Origin: Apostichopus japonicus | Lineage: Eukaryota; Echinodermata; Holothuroidea; Aspidochirotida; Stichopodidae | DNA length: 64,000 nucleotides | NCBI RefSeq assembly: GCF_037975245.1 | Contig: NC_092576.1 | Coordinates: forward strand, 41,606,611 to 41,670,610 | Reading direction: 5' to 3' | In this document: positions 40,779 to 52,500 of the stretch, in pieces | How positions within the stretch are numbered: the first letter of the stretch is position 1 | Layout: the number at the start of each line of letters is the position of its first letter | Made by a program: the position numbers and the translations under genes | Notes under the pieces: model-generated | Databases searched by the model: none | What the model was told of the DNA's origin: nothing | The model's input: only the letters and a program-made list of their open reading frames with translations

Positions 40779-43507
40779 ATGACGTTTATTTCACGAAATA
40801 ATTTCTTGAAGGATTTAAAGTTAATCAATATTTTTGCAGTTGTTCTCTTTTCCTACCTGGTTTACTGCGGAGTAAATATCGGTGAAGGATATGACCAAAG
40901 TTTAATTATTCCGCAACCGATGGGATCCTCGAAAAGCGCGGCGTTGGTAATACGATCACAGGATCCCACAAAAAGTATGTATTTTTAGAGTAATTATTTT
41001 AATTTACCTTCATAGACACCATGTTTATTAACAGTACTTTCTAAGAAACGAATAACGTTAATCTTCTAAAAAGTTTACTGTGTTTCATGTATGTTAAATA
41101 CTTTCAAGCAGTGAAGCATTACAATTGAACTTAAAATGCAACGCCTTAACGTGTGTTTAGCTGGATATGGTTGCGCTCTACGTCAACCTCTAGCAAGCAT
41201 TGGTCAGTTCTGAAGAAAAGAATCTCTGTAAGCCAATTGATTTTTTTTTTGGAGGAAGTAGTAAAATTTATAAATTAAAGATTAACTCCAGAACACCATT
41301 TCTGTTTTTGGTTAAAAAAAAGATATTGCTAACCTGCAGGAGCCGTGCCTCGATCAGGCTGACCACATTGACCCCTGTTTTGTACCTTTTTGTCAGAAAA
41401 ACTGCTTCATTCCTGCTTGTACTTGCTAATCGTCGAATATCGTCTGCACCCTTTGCATCCCAAGGGTCTTGATCGTTAGCGCTCAGAGCATGCTGCTGCT
41501 CGCCCCGATACTTCGAATGGCTTATAAAATATACAGCTAATTAATGAATTACACTGGGACTATGATCTTGCCCATTCTGTGCCTGTGCTTTTTGAAACTT
41601 ATCTATCTTAATAACTATTAAGTGTTTCGCCAACCAATGTTTGTAAAGTTTTACCGTACAATGTATTGGATCATAATCAATCTGCCCACTACATTTACCT
41701 TGATGTGCACTATACATGTGCGTCCCCCCCCCCCCCCCCGCAAGAAAAAAATAAAAATCAAGGTTTCAACAATGACAGACAGGCTAAATGGGTCTTGAAA
41801 GTAATCTTGTAATATGGCTACTTATACCAACTTACAACCTTTCGAAAATGCATTAAAGTTAATAAAACTATTTTTGTTCTGCTTCCAGTGATAGATATGA
41901 AACCTTCCAATTTTTATGACGTCACATTTGATGCTTCTGGCCCTATTCTCCATAATCGTCACTTGATCAAGTCAAGTATTTTAAAAAGTAACAGCTATGT
42001 TTGTGATGATGGCTGGAATAACACACAAGTTGGTCAACTGGTTACTCTTACCATTGATGTAAACGTAACCACTTCCAGAACGGTCCGCTTTTATAGCGTG
42101 TTAGCAGTTGGAGAAAATCACATATTTGCTGCAAATCAATCGATTTTGCCTGTTGACAGCTCACTTGTCAAATTCACATTCAGACCGAGATTGCCAGGTG
42201 TGTATAATTTGTATGTAGAGGAAGTACATCGTAATGAACAAGTACAGCTTCCTGGAAGTCCATTTCATCTTGTAGTTCACGGTGATCCTGTTCACGCTGT
42301 TGACTTAGGTAGACGTGCTGATAAATTGCCGTCTTGCCAGACCGTCTCACAGATTAGACGATCATGGCTTGATGGTGATTGGATAACGCGAAAAATAGCA
42401 GGAACTAAACGAGGAGTTCTACGCAGCGGATGGGTTTTTCAACCAAGTTGGTGCAGTTTCGATATTTTCACCACAGAAGACCTAGCAGCTGCGGCGGAAA
42501 CTACTTCCCTAAAGACAATTGCCATATTGGGTTCATCAATCGAGCGCGGAATATTTTTCTCCCTTGTCGATTTATTGCTTGCCAAAGAGGAGAAATATAA
42601 ACTAACCACATCGGATTTTAGTCAATGTTGGGGTTTTGCTCAAGTTCAGGTTGGAAGCTTAAAAGTCATGTATCAGGATTTTCGCGTTGAAAACGTATTC
42701 AAGGTGAATATAAGTGAGGATGGGAAATCTGAAATATTATGTCACGACGAAAAGGAAGCGAAATCTGGAAATTATGATTTATTTGGTGAAGCTATGCAAT
42801 TTCTAACACAATACTTATTCGGAAAGAATCCGTGGCCAGATCTGGTCGTAATAGCAATTAAGGATGTTGAAATCTTTAAATTACTCTTAAAAGCCATCCC
42901 TTCAGAATGGTCTGGAACAATTTATCCTCTGTACAACTTCAAAGCCGAGGACGAAAGGTTGTACGCAATGGCTGGTCTTAATCGAAGTTATCAACTTGCA
43001 GAGAAAGTTGTATCTCTAGACAACCGTATTCAATTGATCGATGGATTTGGATTAGGCTCAGGAATGAGGCACAACACCCAGACAAGTCCACTAATGTTAA
43101 AATCTAACCACTGGCATAGATGGTGCAACGAATTAAACGGTGAGATGAGAGTCTGCGGAAATCCTACAGAAATGATTGCTCAGATATTATTAGGGAAGGT
43201 GATAGCACCAGTTGGAAAGGAAGCTTGGTTGAAGTCAATTGGATCAAGAACGAAAATTTCATTTCCCAGAGAAATAACGGTTTGTCAGGACTGTCCGACA
43301 TCTTTGATTCCTTTTCATGTAAAACCAAATCCAAATTTAAAATGTTACGTTACAACAGAAGGTATTCTTGAAACGTCCAGTGCCAAACAAGAGGTGTGGG
43401 ATGGTACATTGTGTCCGGAGGAATGTCTCAAGATGGAACCGGTTGACGTCATAAATACTGAATCTGGTCCTGTTAATGTCAGGAGGTGCATTGTGAATCT
43501 GTTATGA
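40779..43507 (+). CDS. NXPE-like protein C (filamin repeat + PC-esterase-like)
   Basis: Two-exon gene of about 604 aa: 40779-40974 and 41889-43507, joined in phase 1 (A|GTATGT; CTTCCAG|TG). A TATA-like run lies about 40 bases upstream of the ATG. The N-terminus has one hydrophobic helix (LINIFAVVLFSYLVYCGV), so type II membrane topology is likely. The lumenal part has a filamin-like repeat (PGVYNLYVEEV, LPGSPFHLVV), then a PC-esterase-like region ([56 protein letters not shown]) and a conserved cysteine-bearing C-terminus ([21 protein letters not shown]). It is closely similar to protein A throughout exon 2. The expected GDS of PC-esterases is GSS in both. Family assignment is by recognisable architecture; the substrate is unknown. 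Confidence 0.85.
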
Positions 43508-43874
43508 GCCGAGGCATCATTTAAGCAATCCCTTTGTTCTAGAGTTGTAGGTAACTTCGGGTTGGCTGCGTCACTTCACTTAATTTTCTAAGGAAATTAG
43601 AGTCAGAGGCAATATTCAGCGGTATTTTGATTTTCTCAGAATTACTGTTTATTAAAAGATAGATACCAATTAAATGGCATCTTACTGGATTAAATACAAC
43701 ATCATTTCATTATCATAGTTTGGAATATTATACATTTTCCTTTGCAGCTGTAACTATTTGCACATTAAAATCTTCACGGATAATCTTTTTTTTTTCTTTC
43801 TTAGAACAGTAATAATATAATAATTGGAGAATTTAATATTATTATAGAATGGACAACTGTGTTATTTTAAAACA

Positions 43875-43880
43875 AATAAA
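43875..43880 (+). terminator. Polyadenylation signal candidate, NXPE-C
   Basis: AATAAA 368 bases after the stop codon of NXPE-C. No closer hexamer was noted. Confidence 0.4.
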
Positions 43881-43899
43881 GCATATTTAAAACATTTTT

Positions 43900-44768
43900 T
43901 TATGTAAATGGACTCTGAATGCCGTCGTTCTTCATGCATTGAACTGTTTTTTGGGCTGAAGGATCTATATGATGTCTTTCGTGATGTGCTACGGTATTAT
44001 TTCACTTTTACTGACAACTGTTTCTGATAAATGACTTTGATGATTAGCATTGAAAGCAACGTGCTTAAATATTCGTTTAATTTTTCGCTTGCATATTCAA
44101 AATGTTGTTGCTACACTCTATAAAGATACTTCGTGTTTTAATTAAATTGGAAAGTGAGTCTGCATTTGTTACTTACAAAGAAAAAAATATTTTAAGCATT
44201 TCGTATTCTATGGTATCATCAACGTCAGAGCATATGATTTAGATTATTACGTTATGAGATAAGTGATAAATTAGATCTCTAAAAACTTTTTTTTTAAAGA
44301 TTTTCATCAACTGTTTGTAGATCTCCTGACAAATTGACCTTTCGTAGTTATAATATTCTCTTTTAGTTGCAAAAGATCGCACCATTTATCATTTAAGTAT
44401 CCTTTATTACATAAAATGTTATTCTTAGACCCATAGGCTGCCAGTTCATGACTTCAACAAATCGAACGTATCCCCTATATAAATTGTACAGGCATGAAAA
44501 TGTGCAATGTTTGAAAAAAAGAAATCATAGGAATGCATTATATCCATAGACTCTTAAATCCATCGACATATGTAAACCATTTTTATTAACTCCACGCAGA
44601 TTAATTTTTACTACAGTTTTATCTGAAAATATGTGTTATAGTTACAGAGCATACAATCACAACACGTTGTCTCCAAATTCATTTCCCTTCACAGTTACCA
44701 ATTACTACATTACAGAGGTGTACAGCCAGTTATAGCTAATTTTACAGGTGTTGTTGCACGGTAGTGGT

Positions 44769-44855
<87 letters not shown>

Positions 44856-45240
44856 TCAGTTAGTTATATATCAATCTCAGACAATAGAACAACCATCAGA
44901 CGCACCGCACCGATGAGCAATAGAACTCGGAGAGGGTTACTGGTTGTAAGCCGATATATACATATAATTAATATAACATTAGTTATTAGCCAACTGTTAT
45001 GTTCGAGACTCACGCGAATGCACAGTTGGTTTATAGTGCTATTGTTGAAACCCACAATCTTGCATACTCCAATGAATATCAGTACCTTAATTGTCGTGTC
45101 TCTTGAATGTTGGACGGCATTCAAAGAAACGACAATTGTTTCACTCCATGGCCTTGACCTGCTGTTATGACTAAGCCTCGTGATCGATTATCTTATCTAT
45201 GGACGGCAACCCCGAGCAAGAAATATATAGTTTGAGTATT
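43900..45240. other. Intergenic stretch with a (TA)n array
   Basis: AT-rich, with a (TA)n array at 44775-44852. I see no gene. The frames that start in or near the array (44748-45170) are repeat-driven. Confidence 0.6.
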
Positions 45241-45250
45241 CTAGTTACAA

Positions 45251-46328
45251 TTATAACTGACGTGGGGAAGTATGGTACAAAAATTTAGCATGACAGACAA
45301 TACGAATAGCCATTTTCTGTTTTAAAAATAATGGATGTAAATTGTTTTTGTAAGTGTTACCCCATGCTTTCACACAATAATTCAAGTAAGGAAGGAAAAT
45401 AGCACAATATAAAGAATACAGAGCATGGGTATTAAGAAGATGGCTAGCTTTGTAAATAGCAACAATACTTTTGGAAAGTTTACTTGAAATATGGGAAATG
45501 TGATCTTTCCAGGAAAGTTTACAGTCAAGGAACACACCAAGAAACTTGACACAGTTAACTTGGTCAATTTCTAAACCATCTATGGTAATGTTGACATTGT
45601 TACATGTGGTATGGTTGGAGAAAATCATATAATTCGTTTCGTTTACATTCAATGATAATTTGTTAAGGGAAAACCATCTGCTTAACTTCTGAAGTTCGGT
45701 ACTGACCAAATTACATAATGTTTTGATGTCACTATGACTGCCAAAAATGTTTGTGGTATCTGCGAAAAAAATAAAATTCAATATATTGGTAACATTGAAA
45801 TATCAATCAAGTACAAAATGAATAGTTTAGGTCCAATGATTGATCCTTGCGGAACCCCACACAATACGTTAATTTGAACATATTGATTCCGGTTTGATAA
45901 ATAGCTTGAGAGCCAATTATGGACAATACCACGACAACCTTAATGATTTAATTTTTAAGTAAGATATTATGATATTAATGTTTAAGTACACTTGGAGTCG
46001 GGGGCTAGACCCATTTAGAAAAAGGATTTTCTATTGGGATGAGGTTTTAAGTAACAGTATTGAATACAGAAAGGTTTTGGTTATTTGGGAAGTAAGTAAA
46101 TGTTACATTGTATTTCAATATGAGTTTTTCGATCAATGGATCATTCTCTAGGTTGTTTTTATATAGTTTGGTGTTAAATTCTACGAGTAGGGTGAATACA
46201 GATTTTGTGTTTCCTGCGAGGAGAACGTGAGAGGTAGCTATAGATGAAGGGATTTTTAGGGCAAGTCGATAAGCTGTGGTGTGGATTCTATTTAAAATTT
46301 GTTTATTGGGATTTGAAATGGTAAGCAA
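45251..46328 (-). mobile_element. LINE remnant(s), reverse transcriptase region
   Basis: On the minus strand, about 45960-45790 reads GIVHNWLSSYL, then GVPQGSIIGPKLFILYLIDI, a classical LINE RT block. 45781-45251 continues with FIFFADTTNIF (F/YADD box with the second D changed to T), then LSLNVNETNYMIF, VKFLGVFLDCKLSW and LPYLNYCVKAWGN. 46328-46047 reads like a more C-terminal RT-flanking segment (NRIHTTAYRLALKIPSS, then a TLLVEFNTKLYKNN-like stretch) but lies upstream, so the copy is rearranged or two fragments are joined. Inactive: altered catalytic box and stops between blocks. Confidence 0.8.
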
Positions 46329-46745
46329 GGAGATGCTTCCGTAACTGAGAATTGTTTTTTCTTGAAATTCAGTAAGAGGGAATATATATTAATGCGGTGC
46401 GGTTTCCAGGGTCCATGAGGGTGAGAGTAGGGCGAGAGTCGTTTCCTACTAATTTGAAACTTGACCCCTGCTCCCCTCCCCTCCCCTCCCACGTTTCCGC
46501 CTTCGATTCTTGAGGAAAGTTAACAGTTTCACTACCTGCCCCCTTTCCTTAAATCAGATAGTAGTTACCATCTGCTTGTTATTCGGAGATAACACGTTTG
46601 TTGTTAGTACAGGTATTTTCAAACCATCTGTGAACGCGTACTAATGCCCGCTGCCATTCACGCCGTATGTACATAATTACGTCATGTGTGTGTCAAGAGG
46701 GAGGGAATGCCGGATTATCTGGACTACGCGAGGTAGCATTGTGTA

Positions 46746-46777
46746 ACCAGGGAGTTGTTCCATAACAACTCCCTGGT
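46746..46777. repeat. 14-bp perfect hairpin
   Basis: accagggagttgtt-ccat-aacaactccctggt: a perfect 14-bp stem with a 4-base loop. No flanking TE ends identified. Confidence 0.85.
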
Positions 46778-46938
46778 GTAACTTCAATTAACGTTCATTC
46801 AGTGTGTTTGGATGGAATGTTTGCCTGAGATGCTGAGGGCTAATATATAAAAAAAAGCAGAAGCGGCAATTGGGGCGTTGCCCATTATTATATTATGTCG
46901 GTGCGAGAGTGACCACGCACTCTTTCGTATACTGTGCA

Positions 46939-47125
46939 AGGCTTTCCCGGCCTTTTGGCTAAGATCATGTGTATTATATGTTCCCCTTTCGAGGGGAATG
47001 GTGATGCACACCCGACGATGATCACACAGTCACAGTCCCGATGCAAGGGGACTGGGGCTGAGAGCGGATCAGTCGTTTGGTAGTTTGGTTTCGTGCCCAG
47101 GTTTTTTCCTGGGCGACTTTTCCTT
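46939..47125 (+). ncRNA. U2-snRNA-like sequence (pseudogene or U2-derived element)
   Basis: 46948-46967 is identical to the highly conserved 5' domain of U2 snRNA (CGGCCTTTTGGCTAAGATCA). The match continues approximately through tGTGTAttATaTGTTC. The branch-point-recognition box GTAGTA is altered to GTATTA. After that the sequence leaves U2 but stays structured, with three hairpins: gttcccctttcgaggggaa, agtcccgatgcaaggggact and cccaggttttttcctggg. The U2 Sm site and 3' stem-loops are not evident. Most likely a U2 pseudogene, or a repeat that borrowed the U2 5' end. Not a functional U2 gene. Confidence 0.6.
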
Positions 47126-49540
47126 AAAATAAAAGTATACTGTGTGTTTCCTGTCAGAATTTAGTGAAAGGGTTTTCGTTTTAACCTATTAATAAACTAG
47201 AAACTCTACCACCGAGCCTAACTGTACTCATTTTCTGGCCGCCGCCTTAGTGAGCGGGACACCCGCGCTAATTGTGAGATAATCCGAACTCAATTGCCTG
47301 AATATTTGTGTCATGTACCCGTTTCACGAAATTTCAGACACGCTTAGACCTATATACAATGTTTACATGATTGTGTTGAAAAGTTACCTGGTTTTAATAA
47401 AATGAAGTTGAAACGGTTCTACGTTTGACTTTTAAGTTTTCCATGGTAACTTACTGAGATGTTATCATTTATGTCGAGTGATCATTACATTACCATGTAC
47501 GAATTATGCGTATTTCACACTACTAGAAAATTACTACGACTTCCTTGGACCGAAGCATTTGAACTATAGAATCCCCAGTTGAAAACCACGAACGCTCCTG
47601 CAAAACGTGGCAAATTAATCCAATCGCATTGTACGTTATATTGCTACATGATGATTTATTAGCAGTTGCACATAAAAGAAAAATAACAAACTTCATTTGA
47701 GCAATTTGTGTCGTATATAGCCACCATATAGGATAAAACCACATGTTGATAAAGGATGAACTACGAATAAAGCTTTGGCCTTAAACTGCTTGTATTAAAT
47801 TTATACGTGAAGAACTGAAGAAGGGCAACTCATCCGGCGATATGTTTGTCACATGCATTAAGTGGAAAAGTATACACAGCAGAGCTCTTGCATGTGTAAT
47901 CAGACTGTAGGAAGTAATTTGCGATGAATAATGCGTAGTTTTGAAGTTCTATTTTGATTTATTTTTTTGCGTTTCAGCTACGTTATTGACCTACATTCCA
48001 TTTGAATTAGCAACAAGACACAATTATTTTTCTCCCTCCGTTATCGACCAAGAAAATTGATGAGTATTGAGGAGAACAAAACAACGGAAGGTTAACAAAA
48101 ATGAACCATCTTCCAAATACTCTAACTTCCCGAACATTTTTAGCCTAATTTTATTATTGCTAATTCTATTTGATGGAAGCCGATCAGGAAAAAACTACGG
48201 ATTATTTTTGTTTTAAGTCAAGTAGGTTGCTTAAGTAGCATCACAATTTTGACTACAAGCTTGGATGATATCGATTATTTGGGTCACTGATGTTCTGTCT
48301 GGAAATTTTTGAAGATCTACGTAGGTACTTTAGCAGTTTGATACTACGATTGGTCAATATAGGGCGTTTGCAAATCTGTACCTCGTCCCCGCCGACACCG
48401 CCGACACCGCCGACACCGCCGTGAAAGAAACATCTTACAGTTCAAGCGGTTAAATGGTAGAAATGACAACCGCTGAGAGCAAGCAGTTTAAGTCATGTAC
48501 CAAAGTGGTCACAGTTGGTGTGCTTAACTTGATAATATTTGTATTAATAGTTATCATAACAAATAAAAACTTTGAAAGTCCTAATTTGTAAAACGTAATC
48601 TTATATTCTCATGTCACGTTAACACCCGCCGTCAATCACCCAACTCAGGATCAAATAACTATCGTTAGTACAAACTGGTGGTTATGCAAAACAATGATGG
48701 TTGCGATAGTACTAGATTACAATTTGCATACCTTTGGAACGTATTCTTCATAAACCGAAAATTTCCTCATATGCATTGGGTCTTAATTCGTATTCGCACG
48801 ATCTTAAAAAAAAAAGAAGACCTACGGTAGGAGTTACAATGTAAATCCACAGTGTAGACAGTCCATCAACCCCATACCCTTTGTACTGATTGTGTTATGG
48901 ATTGCATATTTGTTATTATACCCCCACATTAATACAGTCAGACGGAATCTACTACAAGTTCTTCCAAATCCACCAACTCCCCCCCCCCCCTTCTCTCTCT
49001 CCCTTCCCTATTCCCGCCTTTTATATTTTCATTGATCAATCTTCCCCCACAGTTATCCATTTCCATCAGGGATTAGTTTAGTTATATCATAAACTAGTAT
49101 AACACGAAGTACATCACATTTTAGTCTAATCGGACTTATCACGCAAGACGGTGGTATTTACTGACTATATACACGCCAAACCTTTCATGATTGTTACTTC
49201 AGTATTGAAGTCTACAACGGATTCTGCATTGCTTTATTTGAATGGAGTAACCGTTGCACTTTGGGATCGTGATATCGACGCTGTAAAGTGAAACAACAGC
49301 GTATGAGTGTCTACTGATATATAGGTTAGTAAATATTGAATTCCAAAGTACAATATCAAAACTGCCATACAGTTATAGGGGTTATTACATACGCCCTTGG
49401 TTGTAGCTATATGTGAATACTGGCATAACTACAATATCATATTACATGCCATGCCTGATAATAGGAGAGACAACGGAGTCCATTTTCTTTTTCATCGACT
49501 GACGTATTATTAACTATAATAACATATTTTCATCACAAAT
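47126..49540. other. Intergenic region upstream of the Ig-NACHT gene
   Basis: No coding exon recognised. Contains a GCCGACACC minisatellite (48390-48421), a pyrimidine-rich run (about 48980-49015) and ordinary AT-rich sequence. The promoter of the Ig-NACHT gene should lie at its right end; I see no clear TATA box. Confidence 0.5.
48390..48421. repeat. GCCGACACC minisatellite
   Basis: About three and a half exact 9-base units, very GC-rich against the background. Confidence 0.9.
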
Positions 49541-52500
49541 ATGGCGCCGTTAGCAGTATTAGTAACAATAATTCTGCTTCTATCAACGTCCACCTGTGGT
49601 AAGTAACTTAAGGAGCCTCTTTTAAGGAAGCTTATTTTTCTTTAAAGCGGAATGTACAATGCCCTGGCATGTTAACTTCCATGACTGTAGACTTCTACTC
49701 ATATGACCTTTATGTTAATTTACACATCTGTCTTAGATAAGTTTCGAGTAACGTCTCTCGACTACGGTGACAGTCAATTTCAAATCATAACAATCCTTAT
49801 TGTTGAGAAATCTGGAATATTTAAAGAGAGATTGATTGAAAAGTTTGATATTTGATTTTAGACAAAAGGTGCACTGAACCGTTAAAGACACTCCACCCTT
49901 TGATTTCCAAATAGTTGAAAACAATTTAGGGACGGATAATGATAAATGTAAAATTGAATAACTTTATACATATGAAACAGGAAACAAGTGACAAACATTT
50001 CTGTGAAAGAAATAAAATGCACAGAAACGCGTTATTAAAGGGGAACAATTGTAAACTGAAAGCATAACCGATGAAATTGTAATACTTTGAAGTGGCTTGC
50101 AAATAGAAATATTTTGATAAGGATTTACTTACAAATAAGTCATGAGTAACATTATTATATGAAAGCTTGATGGATCCTATGTTATTTATCCTTAGATGTT
50201 TGTTTTAAGTTTGCTAGTAAAGCCCTTATAAAATATTTTATTTTATTAGAACTGGATTTGAACCAGTAGCATCGGGTCTATACAACTTATGTGAAGTACC
50301 AACTGCGTTGTATAGGCATTTGGTGTTGGCGATCCATACACCTTAGTTATGCATAATTTATTTAATTACAGCAGCTACAGAACGTGGGTGTAAGAGTCCA
50401 CAATACCTTGAGATTGGGAAATCTGCAACGATCGTTTGCCATTTTGAGGACACTTTTTCTAGCATCTTTTGGTACTATAAGGCAGACGTAGAGTTAGATC
50501 AACCAACAGTGACCTATGAAGATGGACAGAGAGAGGGAGATGGGTATCTTTCAGGAGAATTTGACATTCGATCAGATGGATCATTGATAGTAAATAACGT
50601 ATCGGTGGAACATGAAACTACATTCATTGTGATTGAGTTTGAAACGGTTGATAAACTACCTAACCGATATGACATCAACATTAAAACTATCAGTAAGTAC
50701 TACCAGTAAGTCTTTAGATCAGTTTGAAGGATAGTCGCTTCAGAAAATTAATTTTAAACAACAACATATTCAACTCAACACGTAAATGAAACGTAACATC
50801 TTAAATATATACAGACCGTGTCGATATAGCATTGTTTCCCTAGAACATGGCCCATTGCTGGGCGCAATATTTTGAAGAAAGAATGGTATATTTATTTTAT
50901 ATGCAGTATATATTAATTTCCGTTTATCAATTGAATGATTTAGAAGAAACTCCAGCTTAACATACCTTAACGAACGTTCTTAGCTTTACTCTATTGTAAC
51001 TAATACACATTCGTTCATATTACTTTGTTGTATTCTTCCATTTAAACCGATGTTTACCTTAATTCTTACTGAACAAATACCAGACAACACCATTCTATAC
51101 CCAGTTGCGACATTTGACAAAACCACAATTGTCCTCTACATATTTGTTTCATTATCTTCTTCATCCAGTTCTTCCGAATCCAACGTACCCTATTGTTGAT
51201 GATTGTACCGTTATCGGTGATGTCTGCTATGTGGAATGGCTCCAGCAAAGGTCAATAATATGTCGAATACAGCATGCTAGACCTAGCGTGGCGTTAACCT
51301 GGGTAGTTAGAACTGTAGGAGGTGATAAATCGGTAACCAACGAAACGACTTATTCAAGTCTAGCCAACGCATGGATAAGCTCCCTATCTGTGGACGATCC
51401 GTTTATACACTCATCATATCTAGCACTGCTTGTATGTAAAGCTAATGATCAATATAACTTGTTGGATCAAACCGAATCTCTGGTGTTGGTTCATAACAAA
51501 GACGACGACAGCCCTGTGTCAACGACGGTTGATTTACCTGTGGAACGACACACTAGGATAGAACTTCCATGTCCCGACGGTGAATATAAGCTACTAGTAT
51601 GGGAGAAGATCGAACCAAATGGCAACGCTTCCAGTACATCCCTAGCTTTCGACATCAATTCTGCCGGTACAACATCGATTTTATCTAATGAGTTTGAGCT
51701 AAATGGGGGGAAGTTATCCATACGTGACGTGCAGTTACGTCATGGAGGTGTATATCGCTGCACCTACAGTGACGATCAGACGGAGAGAATCAACTTGGTC
51801 AATCTCATTGTATTTGGTATGCTTCTTATTTTAATTTTGAAAATAGAACTCGGTTTTGGAATTTGCACCAATTACGTATGCATATCTTTACAATAGTGCA
51901 GATATAGTATTTTTACGTCATTAGTCAGTTGTTTCGGATTGAAGTTTATATTATGTGTCTTTTCCGCTGCTATTCATGCAAAGTTTCCTTTGATGATTGA
52001 TAGGAAGGCTGATGTCATTAGATAAATTCCATTTTGCGCCATATTTCATTTCCTTAAAGGACTAGCAAATACATTCATTGCATATTTTCGCAAAACCCCC
52101 ACCCATAAATTCCGCAAATCAACTTCCTACTTAGATGGACGGGGCTTGTTTTTCCAAATAAAATTAATATGTCTCAGTTATTCAGATATATCAGATGCCA
52201 TATAAAACAATAAACATATGTAAATATTATATATAATATATTAGGGTATTCCGTTGTAACCAGAAGAGTGTACTAGACTGAAATGTAAATGATAAACTAA
52301 AGCATACGTCGCAACATTCACATTTCTTAAACATTATTTTGTGTTTTGTTTCATAATGCAGTTACTCCAGTCCCTGAATACCCAATAATAGACAGATGTA
52401 CTCACAAAGGATATTGTGTGCTTGACGTGAACTATGAGGGGACATTGTCCTGTACAGTGAAAGGCATAAGCCCGGAAGTCAATCTAGAATGGAAGGCATA

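Noticed and set aside
41200-41472. 90-codon ORF in the NXPE-C intron
   Set aside because: Crosses homopolymer runs, no ATG start at its opening, no domain, and lies inside an intron of an otherwise intact gene.
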